From: Phycisphaerales bacterium AB-hyl4 | GTDB taxonomy: Bacteria; Planctomycetota; Phycisphaerae; Phycisphaerales; Phycisphaeraceae | Reading direction: 5' to 3' | NCBI GenBank assembly: GCA_041821185.1 | Contig: JBGUBD010000007.1 | Location: 124,001-188,000, forward strand | DNA length: 64,000 bases | Shown: positions 9,037 through 17,454 of the stretch, one piece after another | How positions within the stretch are numbered: position 1 is the stretch's first letter | Layout: each line of letters begins with the position of its first letter | Notes under the pieces: generated by a model | Seen by the model: only the letters and a program-made list of their open reading frames with translations | Database searches by the model: none | What the model was told of the DNA's origin: nothing | Translations under genes and position numbers: made by a program

Positions 9037-9066
9037 AAAAAGCCCGCCTGGTGGGGCGGGCTTTTC
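9037..9066. terminator. Bidirectional intrinsic terminator
   Basis: Perfect 11-bp stem AAAAGCCCGCC / GGCGGGCTTTT with loop TGGTGG between two convergent genes. It supplies a T-run on both strands. Confidence 0.85.
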
Positions 9067-9091
9067 GTGGGGGTTGGGTTGTCTATTCGAA

Positions 9092-9973
9092 TTATTTGAA
9101 ATCGGCGTCGTTGTCTGCTTCGGGCTGCGGAGCGGTCTGGCGACGTTGCTGGCTTTGCTGCTGTTCGCCTTGACCGTCGGATCGCTGCTCGGAGCGGCCT
9201 GCGGCTTCGCGGACGCTCGGCGGCATGGCAACGAGGTAGATCTCGACGCGTCGGTTGGCTTCCACGCCGCCGGAGCGGTGCGGCTCAATGGGGCGATATT
9301 CGCTGTAGCCGGAGACGTTCATGCGGACCGGCGGGAGGCCGGCGCTTTCGAGCACGTCCTTGACAGCGATGGCGCGGTGAGCGGAGAGGTGCCAGTTGGT
9401 GGGGTGGCGTTCGCGTGTGGCGGGGTTGCCGATCGGCACGTTGTCGGTGTGGCCGACGATGCGGATTTCGTAGGGGCGTGCGGCGTCGCTCTGGAGGACG
9501 CGTGCGAGCTCGCGAAGTGAGCTGGCGGCGTCGTCGCGGACGTCAGCCGAGCCGAGGCCGAAGGTGAAGTCGCTGCGGAAGCGGATCATGCCGCGCTCCG
9601 AGTCGTAGCTCATCAGTTCAGGGTTGGAAGCGGCCAGGCGTTCGAGTTCGCTGTCCAACTCGGCAGGCAGGGCGCCGGCGGCCGAGCCGAGCTCGCGAAG
9701 CTGCGATTCCATGTCGCCGAGGGCCTGGCGGAGTTGGTCGCGTTCGTCGCGGAGGCGACGCAGTTCGTCGCGGCTGGCGGCTTCATCGCCCGCGCCGGAC
9801 TGAAGCGAGGCGATGCGTCGTTCGGCTTCTTCGAGCTGGTTCTGCAGGTCGATGACCTGTTCCTGAGCCTGGCGGTAGGCTTCGCGGGTCTGGTCCAGCT
9901 CGGTCTGAGCGACGCAGCCGGTGGCGGAGAGCGTCAATGCTCCGAGCAACATCCATGTCTTGGCGAATCTCAT
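9092..9973 (-). CDS. OmpA-family peptidoglycan-binding lipoprotein
   Basis: The 293-residue protein has a lipoprotein signal with lipobox SATGC (Cys20). A coiled coil covers about residues 25-100, with heptads rich in Leu, Glu and Arg. A C-terminal OmpA-like domain covers about residues 125-265 (IRFRSDFTFGLGSADV, IRIVGHTDNVPI, NWHLSAHRAIAVKDVL, GYSEYRPI, NRRVEIYLV). The order lipid anchor, coiled coil, OmpA domain suggests a link between a membrane and peptidoglycan. The Gln-rich tail after residue 270 is low complexity. Confidence 0.9.
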   Translation of the reverse strand: MRFAKTWMLLGALTLSATGCVAQTELDQTREAYRQAQEQVIDLQNQLEEAERRIASLQSGAGDEAASRDELRRLRDERDQLRQALGDMESQLRELGSAAGALPAELDSELERLAASNPELMSYDSERGMIRFRSDFTFGLGSADVRDDAASSLRELARVLQSDAARPYEIRIVGHTDNVPIGNPATRERHPTNWHLSAHRAIAVKDVLESAGLPPVRMNVSGYSEYRPIEPHRSGGVEANRRVEIYLVAMPPSVREAAGRSEQRSDGQGEQQQSQQRRQTAPQPEADNDADFK

Positions 9974-10162
9974 GTGCGATATCCTTTTTGGTCAGGTACG
10001 GATCTTGATAACGATTCGGGGGGGTGAGCCCCGGCGGCGGGGCGTGTCTCGGGGAAGGCCCGGCGACAGGCGGCGATTGTACCGCGATGCCCGCCGCCGT
10101 GGAAATCCTGACTTTCCCGAGGCATTTCCATTACTATCTGTCGGACGCATGGGGCCGCTGGC

Positions 10163-11452
10163 ATGAAGCGAAATCCGACCACCCTCTACCTCGCCGCCGC
10201 CATCCGTGACGCCGGGGGTCACGTCGCTCGCCCCGGCGCGATCGCCGTACGCGACGGCCGCGTGGTTGATGCGGGGCATCCAAACGACATTTCCCGTCGA
10301 TTGCGCAACACGGCCCGCACGGTCGAGCTGCCCGAAGACCTGCTTTTGCCGGCGATGGTCAATGCACATGCTCACCTGGACCTGACCCACGTGCCGGCGG
10401 TCGACTACACCGGCGATTTTCTGGCCTGGCTTAAGCAGGTACGCACCGCTCGGCCGACGGATTTCGACGCGGTCGGTGCTGCCGTCGCCGAGGGGCTTCG
10501 CCTCTCGCGGGAGGCGGGGGTGGGGTACGTTGGTGATATTGCCGGCTCGGTGGACGCGATCCGCGCCCGCCACGCTGTTGGGGAGGGCCTGGCATTGCCG
10601 GGCGTGAGCTATCTCGAATGCTTTGGCTTTGACACGATGCTCGACGCCGCGGCCGACCGAATCGAGGCCTGGCTGGACCCGCTGCCGTTCGACGTGCCCG
10701 TGCCGGGGCATGTGCGCGGGGTGACGCTGGGCATTCAGCCGCACGCGCCCTACTCGGTCGGACGGACGTTGTATGACGCGGCGACCCGGCTGAGCCATAA
10801 GCACATTTACCGGCTGAGCACGCACCTGGCCGAGTCGCCCGCCGAGTTGGAGTTCGTTCGCGACGCGACCGGGCCCTTCGTTGACCTGCTGCGCGAACTG
10901 GGCAAGCTGCCCGATACGCTGCAAGCGACGGGCAAGCATCCGATCGACTGGCTGGAGCCGAACCTCAAGCGCGGCCGCTGGCTGCTGGCACACTGCAACT
11001 ACATCGAAGACCGCCACATCACCACGCTCAAACGCACGGGGACGAGCGTGGTCTATTGCCCGCTGGCCAGCGAGTATTTTGGTCACCCCGAGCAGGGGCA
11101 GCACCGCTACCGCGAGATGCTCGCCGCGGGGGTGAACGTCTGCCTCGGCACGGACTCGCTGCTGTGTCAGCAGGGCGTCGACCAACCGATGGGCATCATG
11201 CCGCAGATGCGTCGGCTGTATGCGCGGGATGAAACCGCCCCGGAACTGCTGCTGGAGATGGCGACCACGCACGGCCGACTGGCGCTGGAATTTTCCGACA
11301 CGGACGCGACGTTGCGGCGCGGGGCCCCGGCCGTGTTCACCGCGGTTCGTATCGACCCCGATGATGCTACGGACCCGCTGACGCAGGCGCTGACGAATGA
11401 TCACCCGGCACGCTCGATTCATGCCGAGTTGACGGATGAGTCGAACGACTGA
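10163..11452 (+). CDS. Amidohydrolase, probable aminofutalosine deaminase
   Basis: The 429-residue protein is of the ATZ/TRZ amidohydrolase family. Metal ligands are visible as HAHLD (residues 68-72), STHLAES, LLAHCNYI and GTDSLL. The HCNY motif and overall style resemble deaminases of the futalosine route to menaquinone, which turn aminodeoxyfutalosine into futalosine. That assignment is inference, because chlorohydrolase, guanine deaminase and methylthioadenosine deaminase share the core. No other mqn genes are in the window. It is followed after 59 bases by the YhhQ-like transporter on the same strand. Confidence 0.75.
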   Translation: MKRNPTTLYLAAAIRDAGGHVARPGAIAVRDGRVVDAGHPNDISRRLRNTARTVELPEDLLLPAMVNAHAHLDLTHVPAVDYTGDFLAWLKQVRTARPTDFDAVGAAVAEGLRLSREAGVGYVGDIAGSVDAIRARHAVGEGLALPGVSYLECFGFDTMLDAAADRIEAWLDPLPFDVPVPGHVRGVTLGIQPHAPYSVGRTLYDAATRLSHKHIYRLSTHLAESPAELEFVRDATGPFVDLLRELGKLPDTLQATGKHPIDWLEPNLKRGRWLLAHCNYIEDRHITTLKRTGTSVVYCPLASEYFGHPEQGQHRYREMLAAGVNVCLGTDSLLCQQGVDQPMGIMPQMRRLYARDETAPELLLEMATTHGRLALEFSDTDATLRRGAPAVFTAVRIDPDDATDPLTQALTNDHPARSIHAELTDESND

Positions 11453-11458
11453 CGACAC

Positions 11459-11505
11459 GCAATCAGCGATCCGCAATCAGCAATCAGCAATCAGCAATTC
11501 AATTT
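11459..11505. repeat. 7-bp-period repeat, island 2 (CAATCAG units)
   Basis: Four exact CAATCAG units, one degenerate unit and flanking variants occupy almost the whole gap between the amidohydrolase and the transporter genes. They end six bases before the transporter ATG. Confidence 0.65.
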
Positions 11506-11511
11506 GACCTC

Positions 11512-12330
11512 ATGGCCGACCTGACACCATCACAACTGCATGAGCGCCGCGAGCGTGTGTTCCTTGTGCTTGCCGGGCTGTTTCTGGGCACGCTGGCGAT
11601 GCTCAACATCCTGGGCGTGTCGCGGTTTATCGTGTTCGCGTCGTGGCATGAAGACACAGGTTGGCAGTGGGGCGAGTGGGGCCCGGCAGGGTCGATTGCG
11701 CTGGCGGTGGCGGTGGGCGTGTTGCCTTATCCGCTGACGTTTTTGTGCACGGACCTGATCAGCGAGTTCTACGGCCGAAGGCGGGCGAACTTTGTTGTCT
11801 TCGTCGGATTACTGGTCAACCTCTGGGTGATCTTTATTCTGTGGGTGGCGGGCGTGCTGCCGAGCGTGCCGACGATGGACGCGGAGACAGGCCTGCCCGC
11901 AACGGATGATCCGGACTACCCGTTTTATTACATCCGCATGCTCACGTTCGGCGCGGTGTCAGCGAGCATGATCGCGTACCTCGCGGCGCAGCTTGTCGAC
12001 GTGCACGTGTTCCATTTCTGGAAGCGGTTGACGCGCGGCCGATGGCTGTGGCTGCGCAACAATGGGTCGACCATGGTCAGTCAGTTTGTTGACACGTTCG
12101 CGGTGATCACGATCACGCACTTTTACGCGCGCGCGTTGCCGATTGATGAGGGCAGCGCGATCTGGCCGCAGTTGTGGTTGTTTATCGCGACGGGGTATGT
12201 GTTCAAAGTGGTGATCGCGTTGGTGGACACGGGGCCGATCTATATTGCGGTGCATTACCTGAGCAAGTATCTGCACATTGACCCGACGCAGGAGCACCTT
12301 GCGGACGTGGAAGAAACACGGCTGGATTGA
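11512..12330 (+). CDS. yhhQ: Queuosine precursor transporter, YhhQ/VUT family
   Basis: The 272-residue integral membrane protein has six or so hydrophobic segments. Family hallmarks are LPYPLTFLCTDLISEFYGRR (about residues 75-94) and the NNGSTMVSQFVDTFAVITI segment near residue 183. YhhQ-type carriers import preQ0/preQ1 for queuosine in tRNA. The insertion between the second and third hydrophobic stretches (VPTMDAETGLPATDDPDYPF) is a polar loop. There is no room for a normal upstream ribosome site because the repeat island abuts the start, so translation may depend on the upstream gene. Confidence 0.85.
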   Translation: MADLTPSQLHERRERVFLVLAGLFLGTLAMLNILGVSRFIVFASWHEDTGWQWGEWGPAGSIALAVAVGVLPYPLTFLCTDLISEFYGRRRANFVVFVGLLVNLWVIFILWVAGVLPSVPTMDAETGLPATDDPDYPFYYIRMLTFGAVSASMIAYLAAQLVDVHVFHFWKRLTRGRWLWLRNNGSTMVSQFVDTFAVITITHFYARALPIDEGSAIWPQLWLFIATGYVFKVVIALVDTGPIYIAVHYLSKYLHIDPTQEHLADVEETRLD

Positions 12331-12379
12331 CGATGCGCGGCCAGCATCATTAGAGAAGCACGTTTACCGTGGCATGCAC

Positions 12380-13441
12380 TCATTGCGGCGTGAGGGCGAC
12401 GGTGCGGCAGACCTGGTTGATGAATCGCATTTTTTCGACGACGGGGGTTACCAGCACATCGGGCACGAGGTCGAGCAGGCCAACACCGCGGTTCAATTCG
12501 TTCACGGCGATGCCCAGCCGTTGATATTCGACGACAAGTGTGTCGAAATCTGCGTCGGGATAGACGCTGCTGAACCCGACGTGACGGGCGGTGTCGAGCA
12601 GGGCGGTCATGTCCAGGTAGCCGGCAAAGGTTTCGGCCCAGTCTTCCCAGGGATGCATGCTGGCGTAGGCACTGATGAAGTGGTGCTGCCAGTCGGGAGC
12701 GGGGCCGTGTTTGTAGTAGCGGTCGATGGCGTCTTTGTAGGTGGGGTTTTCGGGGTCGCCGAAGACGCGTTTGAAGTCGGGCTCGCGTTGGTTCTGGATG
12801 AGCATGAGCCAGTAGTAGTGGCCGATTTCGTGTCGGAAGTGGCCGATGAGCGTGCGGTGCGATTCGCCGAAGTCGACACGAAGGCGTTCTCGTTCGACGT
12901 GGTCAGCCTCGGCGATGTTGATGGTGATGCGGCCGTTGGCGTGGCCGGTGATGACGCGCTCAGCCTGGCCGAGCGAACGCCACGGCTCGCCGGCGGGGGT
13001 GACGTCGGCCTTGAAGTCGAAGGCCAGCGGGGGCTGGAAGCCGTCCGCGTTCGTGCCGTACGGCAGGCCGAGGATGTCCAGGTTGTAAAACAGGCGGCGC
13101 TTCGCCTGCTCGAGGCGATACCACTTGACGTGATGGCTCGGCACGGAAAGGTCGGGGATGGTCTGCGTGAATCGGCAGGAACGGCAGAGGTCGCCCGACT
13201 CGGCGACGGTCTTGTCCGATGCGATGCACCAGTTGCAGACATTGTGCTGCTGGCTGTTGTAGCAGCGCACGAGGGAAACGCCGCAATCATCCCAGCCGCA
13301 GCGCAGGCCGCCGTCCGGCCGCGGCTCCAGCGGCACGATCCGTCGACACGCCGGGCAGAGGCCCGCCATCTTTCCGCATCGTAGACACTGTGAATTATCG
13401 AAGAACAGTGAGTTGTCGCAGGTGCACGCGTAAATCTGCAT
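12380..13441 (-). CDS. Putative zinc-binding metallopeptidase (Peptidase_Mx type)
   Basis: The 353-residue protein begins with several Cys pairs (CTCDNSLFFDNSQCLRCG, CPACRRIV, CNWCIASDK, CRSC) that form zinc-ribbon-like modules over the first 110 residues. The rest matches the Peptidase_Mx style, with the catalytic zinc motif HEIGH (in FRHEIGHYYW, near residue 215) and downstream acidic segments (DWAETFAGYLDMTALLD). It has no signal peptide, so it is probably cytoplasmic. The substrate is unknown. It is convergent with the transporter gene. Confidence 0.85.
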   Translation of the reverse strand: MQIYACTCDNSLFFDNSQCLRCGKMAGLCPACRRIVPLEPRPDGGLRCGWDDCGVSLVRCYNSQQHNVCNWCIASDKTVAESGDLCRSCRFTQTIPDLSVPSHHVKWYRLEQAKRRLFYNLDILGLPYGTNADGFQPPLAFDFKADVTPAGEPWRSLGQAERVITGHANGRITINIAEADHVERERLRVDFGESHRTLIGHFRHEIGHYYWLMLIQNQREPDFKRVFGDPENPTYKDAIDRYYKHGPAPDWQHHFISAYASMHPWEDWAETFAGYLDMTALLDTARHVGFSSVYPDADFDTLVVEYQRLGIAVNELNRGVGLLDLVPDVLVTPVVEKMRFINQVCRTVALTPQ

Positions 13442-13545
13442 GATTGCTGGTTCCGCCTTAAGCGATCAATCCCGCGAAGAGGTTGGTTGATCCGACCGCC
13501 TTCGCCGGCGGTGTGTGGTTGATGTTTGATGCGAAGGGGCGGCCG

Positions 13546-15369
13546 CTAAGCGTCCACGCTATCGACGACGATGCGGTTGCCGTGCACCTCAACGACTTTG
13601 ACGGGCGAGCCGGGCTCGATCCATCGGCCATAGGAAACGACATCGATGGCTTCGCCGTTGAATTCGGCGCGGCCGGTCGGTCGTAGTTCGACGGTGACGC
13701 GGCCGGTGTCGCCGACGTGGATTCGGCCTTCGCCGTAGGCTTCGTCACCGCTGACGCCGGGCATGGGCAGCGATCGCCCTTCGCCGATGTTCCACGCGGG
13801 CGAGACGTCTTCGAGCACCAGCCGGTTCAGGCCGGGGATACGGCCGAAGTGCTTCGTGACGAAGTAAAACCCGATGAAGCTGGCGAAGATGCCGAGCATC
13901 ATGAACATGCTCGACCGCAACACCTCGCCCCACATTTCCGGAGGTGGCAGGTTGACCGGGCCCCACCCGCCGCCGCCGCCGGTCGGCACGGCCGCGAGGA
14001 TCAGGCCGACAAACATCAGCACGACGCCGCCGATGCCCAGGAAACCGAAGCCGGGCATCCATAACAACTCTGTAATGAGCAGGGCAAGTCCGACCAGGAA
14101 CACCAGGACATGCCACAACTCCGCGAGCCCGACGACAAACGGCGCGCCCAGCAGCAGCACGACCGCGAGCAATGCCACGCCGCCCGCGACGCCGACGCCG
14201 GGGGTCTGAAACTCGATGTAGGCTCCCAGCAGCAGGGCGATCACCAGCACACCGCGCACGACCGGGTTGGTGAGGAAGCCGGCGAGCTGTTCGGACCATG
14301 TCGGGCTGATGCGCGTGAGGCTGGCTGCGCCGAGGTAGTTTTGCAGTTCCTGCTCGTTGGCGACGATTTCCTGCGCGAGGCCGACTTCCAGTGCGCGGGT
14401 CTGGTTCATGGTCAGCAGGGTGTTGCCGTCGTGAACGTGGCGGATTTCGCGCCACTGGCCGCGATGAACCGGGTCGCGGGCGATGTCGATCGTCGCCTGG
14501 CCGAGGCGTTCTTCGATGGACAGCGCGTTTCGCTGGCGGTCGAAGTCGGCAGGGTCGGCGTCGTCGACCATGACGGCCTTGTCGACCTGGTTGACGACCA
14601 TGCGTTCGCCGGTTTCGCGGTGCTCCACGAGGTAGGCTTCGACGCCGAGCACGGTCATGGCCTGGAACAGGGCATAGTCGTAGCCGTTGGCGCGGGCATT
14701 GTCGCGGAATTCTTCGAGGATGGGTGAAAGGGCCTTGGCTCGCTCGGTGGGGGCGAGGTCCTGGCCCATGACGACCGGGGCGCTGTCGCCGGTGGCGGAG
14801 GCGGGGGCCATGACGATTTCATTCGCGGCCGAGGCGATGAGGATGCCCGCCGAGTACGCCTCGTCGTTGATCCAGGCGACGGTGTAGACGGGCAGGTTTT
14901 TGATGTATCGGCTGATGGCCATGCCCGCGTCGAGCGTGCCGCCCTTGGTGTGGATCTCGATGACGACGATGTCGACCCCTTGAGCCATCGCACGGTCGAC
15001 CCGGCGTTCGAGGCTTTCGAGCGTAAACCCATAGATCATGCCCTCGATCCGCACGACGGCTGCATTTGAACCGCTGGGCATGGCGACCCGGCGCGATTGC
15101 ACCGTCGCGGGCGCGCTGCCGTTGGCGTCCGGGGTGGCGTCGGTGTCCGGTTCGCCGTTGGTGTTGTCGTTGGCGGTCGTGTCCGCTTCCGCGTCTGCTT
15201 CTTCAAGTTCGGTGGCCTGTTCGACGGTGGTAGGCTCGGCGTCCGTGTCCGCCTCGGCCTGCATCGCGACGGGCGCTGCGCCGCCGACGAGGCCGGCTGT
15301 CATCAACAGACTCGCCAACATCACCCACAACCAGCCCCGCACTACGGATGTTCGTTGGATTTGCTTCAT
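13546..15369 (-). CDS. NfeD/SppA-like membrane serine protease
   Basis: The 607-residue protein begins with a signal sequence, then an acidic Ala/Asp/Thr-rich linker to about residue 95. A ClpP/SppA-like protease domain follows (VVIEIHTKGGTLDAGMAIS, NDEAYSAGILIASAA; the Ser of YSAG is the likely nucleophile). Four or five membrane helices cover about residues 365-510. A C-terminal OB-fold NfeD domain ends the protein (IGEGRSLPMPGVSGDEAYGE, GDTGRVTVELRP, VDVVSYGRWIEPG). This full-length NfeD architecture is thought to cut membrane-associated proteins and assist SPFH/stomatin scaffolds. No SPFH gene is adjacent. The protease-to-membrane linker is longer than usual. Confidence 0.87.
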   Translation of the reverse strand: MKQIQRTSVVRGWLWVMLASLLMTAGLVGGAAPVAMQAEADTDAEPTTVEQATELEEADAEADTTANDNTNGEPDTDATPDANGSAPATVQSRRVAMPSGSNAAVVRIEGMIYGFTLESLERRVDRAMAQGVDIVVIEIHTKGGTLDAGMAISRYIKNLPVYTVAWINDEAYSAGILIASAANEIVMAPASATGDSAPVVMGQDLAPTERAKALSPILEEFRDNARANGYDYALFQAMTVLGVEAYLVEHRETGERMVVNQVDKAVMVDDADPADFDRQRNALSIEERLGQATIDIARDPVHRGQWREIRHVHDGNTLLTMNQTRALEVGLAQEIVANEQELQNYLGAASLTRISPTWSEQLAGFLTNPVVRGVLVIALLLGAYIEFQTPGVGVAGGVALLAVVLLLGAPFVVGLAELWHVLVFLVGLALLITELLWMPGFGFLGIGGVVLMFVGLILAAVPTGGGGGWGPVNLPPPEMWGEVLRSSMFMMLGIFASFIGFYFVTKHFGRIPGLNRLVLEDVSPAWNIGEGRSLPMPGVSGDEAYGEGRIHVGDTGRVTVELRPTGRAEFNGEAIDVVSYGRWIEPGSPVKVVEVHGNRIVVDSVDA

Positions 15370-15518
15370 GGCAATCGATTATAGGTCAATCCGCCGCCGG
15401 ACCACCTGTTTGTGGGAATCGCGGCCGATGGGCGAGGTGTTGACGTGACGCCAGGCAGGGGCCATCATCAGCCGTAACGATATGATGCGTTTTTTTGCCA
15501 GCTTAAGGAGATTCGATC

Positions 15519-15743
15519 ATGCCCCGACTTGTTCGTTGTGACGGCACGGGCCCCCAGGAAATCAAGCCGCAGGAGAAGAGCGTCTGGATCTGCATGTGTG
15601 GGCTGAGCAAGTCGCTGCCGACCTGTGACGGCTCCCACAAGACGGCCCGGCAGGAAGATCCCGAGAAGCTCTACGTCTACGACCGCTCGCGGTGCAACGT
15701 CGAAGAGGTCCGCGAGGACCAGGCGATGCTGGACGAGAAGTAA
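15519..15743 (+). CDS. CDGSH-type iron-sulfur protein
   Basis: The 74-residue protein contains one exact mitoNEET-type motif, C-x-C-x2-S-x3-P-x-C-D-G-S-H (CMCGLSKSLPTCDGSH, residues 28-43), which holds a 2Fe-2S cluster through three Cys and one His. AAGGAG lies nine bases before the ATG. A TTGACG box at 15440 may be part of its promoter. The protein has no membrane anchor. It is probably a redox or iron-sulfur handling protein; its partner is not visible. Confidence 0.9.
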   Translation: MPRLVRCDGTGPQEIKPQEKSVWICMCGLSKSLPTCDGSHKTARQEDPEKLYVYDRSRCNVEEVREDQAMLDEK

Positions 15744-15776
15744 AAGGCGTTGCAGTTGATCCACAGAGGTGGGAGG

Positions 15777-15803
15777 AAGCCCACGGATTCAATCCGTGGG
15801 CTT
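15777..15803. repeat. Gene-end palindrome, family A copy 2
   Basis: Perfect 13-base arms around a single C (AAGCCCACGGATT / AATCCGTGGGCTT), 33 bases after the CDGSH stop codon and before the convergent purF stop. Confidence 0.75.
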
Positions 15804-15867
15804 TAAGCGCCAAAGCATGCATGGGGGTTTAACGCAATTGCATCGTGGTGCATTTGGGTACGGGCGG

Positions 15868-17295
15868 TCATGTCGAAGTGTCGGTGAACATACGAAGCTG
15901 GTTGCGTTCGAGGTCGAGCTTGTTCACCGGGCGGTCGGGGGAAATGCGATACTGGCCCGACCAGCAGGCGGTGCAGTAGTTGTCCGCCGGCCGATTGACG
16001 CAGGAGAGCATGCCGTCGAGCGAGAGGTAGTGCATGGAGTCGACGCCGAGGAACTCGGCGATCTCTTCCTGCGTGCGGTTGTGGGCGATCAACTTCGTGC
16101 GGTCGGGGAAGTCGATGCCGAAGTAGCAGGGGTGGCGGATGGGCGGGCAACTGATGCGCAGGTGGATCTCTTTCGGACCTGCCTTGCGCAGCTGGGCCAT
16201 CTTGCCGCGGGTGGTCGTGCCGCGGACGATCGAGTCGTCGACGACGATGATTCGCTTGTCGCGGACGATTTCGTCGATGACGTTGAGCTTCAGCTGGACA
16301 GCGGTGCGTCGCTGGCTTTGCGTGGGCTGGATGAACGTTCGGCCGACGTAGCGGTTGGGCACGATGCCTTCGCGGTACGGGATGCCGGACGCCACGGCGT
16401 AGCCCAGCGCGGCCGATCGGCCGGAGTCGGGCATGGGCACGACATAGTCCGCATCGACCGGGGCTTCCTCGGCCAGCTTGGCGCCCATCTTTTCGCGGAC
16501 GATCTGAACGGTTTCGCCGAACAGTTGCGAACTGGGGTTGGCGAAGTAGACGTGCTCGAAGATGCAGTGCGCGGGGGTTTGCGACTCGGCGAAGCGTCGG
16601 CTTTCAACGCCACGATCGGAGAGGGTGACGATCTCGCCGGGCTCGACTTCGCGGATGAACCGTGCGCCGAGGGCGTCGAACGCGACCGTTTCGCTGGCGA
16701 CCATAGGCGCGCCCTCGGTCGTTTCGCCGAGTACGAGCGGCCGCCAGCCCCAAGGGTCGCGGACGGCCTCGATACGGTCATCGAAGAGGAACACCAGCGA
16801 GTAAGCGCCCTGGAGGTGCTGGAGCGTGGCAACGACCGGGTCGTCATGGCTGAGATGGTGTGACGCGAGCAGGACGAGGATGACCTCCGTGTCGGTGGAG
16901 GTCTGGAACATGTGGCCACGCTGTTCGTAATGCTCGCGGAGCAGGTCGGCGTTGACGAGGTTGCCGTTGTGTCCAAGGGCGACCTGTCCGCCGATGTACT
17001 CGCGCATAAGCGGCTGGGCGTTGCACGAGCGTGACGAGCCGGTGGTGGAGTAGCGGTTGTGGCCGATGCCGGCGGTGCCCTTGAGCTGGCTGAGGATACG
17101 CTCGTTGAACACTTCGGGTACGAGGCCCATGCCGGCGTGGGCGCGGAGCTGGCCGGCCTCATTCGTGGCGATGCCGGCGGACTCCTGCCCGCGGTGCTGC
17201 TGGGCGTAAAGGGCCGTGTAACAGAGGTGTGCGGCTTGTGGGGAGCCCCAGACCCCGAACACGCCACATTTATGCTTGGCTTCGGCCGAATCCAT
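15868..17295 (-). CDS. purF: Amidophosphoribosyltransferase
   Basis: PurF transfers the amide nitrogen of glutamine to PRPP, the first step of purine synthesis. The 475-residue protein has a nine-residue leader before the nucleophile Cys10 (KCGVFGVWG), so it is the processed class. The glutaminase half shows YAQQHRGQESAGIAT, GIGHNRYSTTG and GHNGNLVN. The PRPP loop is VVDDSIVRGTT. Cysteines in PPIRHPCYFG and NYCTACWSG fit the iron-sulfur-bearing Bacillus-type enzyme. It is divergent from comEC. Confidence 0.95.
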   Translation of the reverse strand: MDSAEAKHKCGVFGVWGSPQAAHLCYTALYAQQHRGQESAGIATNEAGQLRAHAGMGLVPEVFNERILSQLKGTAGIGHNRYSTTGSSRSCNAQPLMREYIGGQVALGHNGNLVNADLLREHYEQRGHMFQTSTDTEVILVLLASHHLSHDDPVVATLQHLQGAYSLVFLFDDRIEAVRDPWGWRPLVLGETTEGAPMVASETVAFDALGARFIREVEPGEIVTLSDRGVESRRFAESQTPAHCIFEHVYFANPSSQLFGETVQIVREKMGAKLAEEAPVDADYVVPMPDSGRSAALGYAVASGIPYREGIVPNRYVGRTFIQPTQSQRRTAVQLKLNVIDEIVRDKRIIVVDDSIVRGTTTRGKMAQLRKAGPKEIHLRISCPPIRHPCYFGIDFPDRTKLIAHNRTQEEIAEFLGVDSMHYLSLDGMLSCVNRPADNYCTACWSGQYRISPDRPVNKLDLERNQLRMFTDTST

Positions 17296-17350
17296 CAGAT
17301 TTCAGGTCCGTGTGGTGGGCAACGAGTCGAATCGGTGGGTAGAGACATCA

Positions 17351-17379
17351 ACGGTAGTCGGGGCAGCCGATTCGGTCAA
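17351..17379 (-). promoter_or_regulatory. Possible promoter of purF
   Basis: On the minus strand TTGACC is followed by a 17-base spacer and TACCGT, about 55 bases upstream of the purF ATG. The -35 element is good and the -10 element weak. Confidence 0.35.
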
Positions 17380-17454
17380 GGTTGTAAGTGAGGGGTTACG
17401 GTGTTGAGGCGGGTGATGATCCCTGGTGAGCGGGTTCGGGTACGATGATTGGCC

